Shown here in pieces: positions 63,678-64,000 of a DNA stretch of 64,000 nt. Below the pieces are notes generated by a model. The model was not told the origin of the DNA, did not search any database, and saw only the letters and a list, made by a program, of their open reading frames with translations. A program made the translations under genes and the position numbers. How positions within the stretch are numbered: position 1 is the first letter of the stretch; each line of letters opens with the position of its first letter. Source of the stretch: Streptomyces venezuelae (GTDB lineage Bacteria; Actinomycetota; Actinomycetes; Streptomycetales; Streptomycetaceae); NCBI RefSeq assembly GCF_008642295.1, contig NZ_CP029190.1, forward strand, positions 3,277,001 to 3,341,000, written 5' to 3'.

Positions 63678-64000
63678 ATGAGCACCTCGGCACCCGCCGC
63701 GGCCCCCACCTCCACGGCCCCTGCCGCCCCGGCCCCTCCGGCCGGCGGCAACGGCCTGGACCGCTATTTCAAGATCTCCGAGCGCGGCTCGACCGTGGCC
63801 CGCGAGATCCGCGGCGGATTCGCCACCTTCTTCGCGATGGCCTACATCATCGTGCTGAACCCGATCATCCTGGGCAGCGCGAAGGACATGTACGGCCACC
63901 AGCTCGACGGCGGCCAGCTGGTCACCGCCACCGTACTGACGGCGGCCTTCTCCACCCTCCTGATGGGCGTCATCGGCAACGTCCCGATCGCCCTCGCGGC
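63678..64000 (+). CDS. NCS2-family purine permease (partial, N-terminus)
   Basis: The first 107 codons of a permease that runs off the right edge. An Ala/Pro/Thr-rich head is followed by FKISERGSTVAREIRGGFAT and FFAMAYIIVLNPIILG, the start of AzgA-like NCS2 transporters for adenine, hypoxanthine or guanine. The ATG follows GAGGACC. Substrate specificity cannot be judged from this part. Confidence 0.86.
   Translation, partial: MSTSAPAAAPTSTAPAAPAPPAGGNGLDRYFKISERGSTVAREIRGGFATFFAMAYIIVLNPIILGSAKDMYGHQLDGGQLVTATVLTAAFSTLLMGVIGNVPIALA

Overview
The window is chromosomal DNA of a Streptomyces-type actinomycete. Evidence: very high G+C with third-position G/C, frequent GTG starts, GTGA/ATGA start-stop overlaps, and families typical of the genus (DmdR1, LppU/SCO3897-type protein, SCO4402-type protein, an NsdA-like regulator, a sacsin-like ATPase). 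No rRNA, tRNA, CRISPR array, prophage or complete insertion sequence was seen. The run dmdR1 - SIS protein - PAS protein - pdxH - citrate synthase - terpene/branched-acid operon - serC resembles the core S. coelicolor chromosome around SCO4366-SCO4394, as recalled and not checked.

Region 1 (1-22173) is a CoA-thioester catabolic cluster. It holds a flavin monooxygenase, two kinds of acyl-CoA synthetase (ADP-forming and AMP-forming), an enoyl-CoA hydratase/isomerase, a flavin reductase, a Zn alcohol dehydrogenase, an SDR, three acyl-CoA dehydrogenases, a cyclase and an amidohydrolase. Six of its intergenic regions or promoters carry one or two copies (seven in all) of the dyad CTGACG-N3-CGTCAG, which marks them as one regulon of an unseen, probably TetR-family, repressor. 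The substrate is unknown. An unrelated block (10929-17183) splits the cluster: a large membrane protein with a minisatellite, a small partner, an AraC regulator, a secreted protein, an ATP-binding kinase-like protein and a tiny ORF.

Region 2 (22287-36790) is mixed housekeeping and regulation: serine hydrolase, EF-hand protein, sigma factor with anti-sigma-like partner, purU, a solute-binding lipoprotein, a repeat-rich membrane protein, an NsdA-like regulator, a 218-bp MITE-like element just before a prim-pol gene, a two-gene ABC transporter, a remnant AraC gene and an alpha/beta hydrolase.

Region 3 (37007-42483) contains the iron regulator dmdR1, a SIS phosphosugar gene behind a DasR-like site, a PAS/GAF sensor, and pdxH and citrate synthase. 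Between the sensor gene and pdxH is a compact candidate transcription unit: promoter, perfect Shine-Dalgarno, 12-codon ORF and strongly folded RNA.

Region 4 (42510-51497) is one leftward operon: TIGR03084 protein, AtuA, carboxylase beta and alpha subunits, acyl-CoA dehydrogenase, enoyl-CoA hydratase and TetR regulator. It starts behind a perfect 12-bp palindrome and likely degrades acyclic terpenoid or branched acyl-CoAs. Region 5 (51604-64000) has a MepB-like protein, an EamA exporter, a fused FAD/Fe-S oxidoreductase divergent from serC (candidate D-2-hydroxyglutarate dehydrogenase), a sacsin-like ATPase, a P-type ATPase, a DUF2530 protein and the start of a purine permease.
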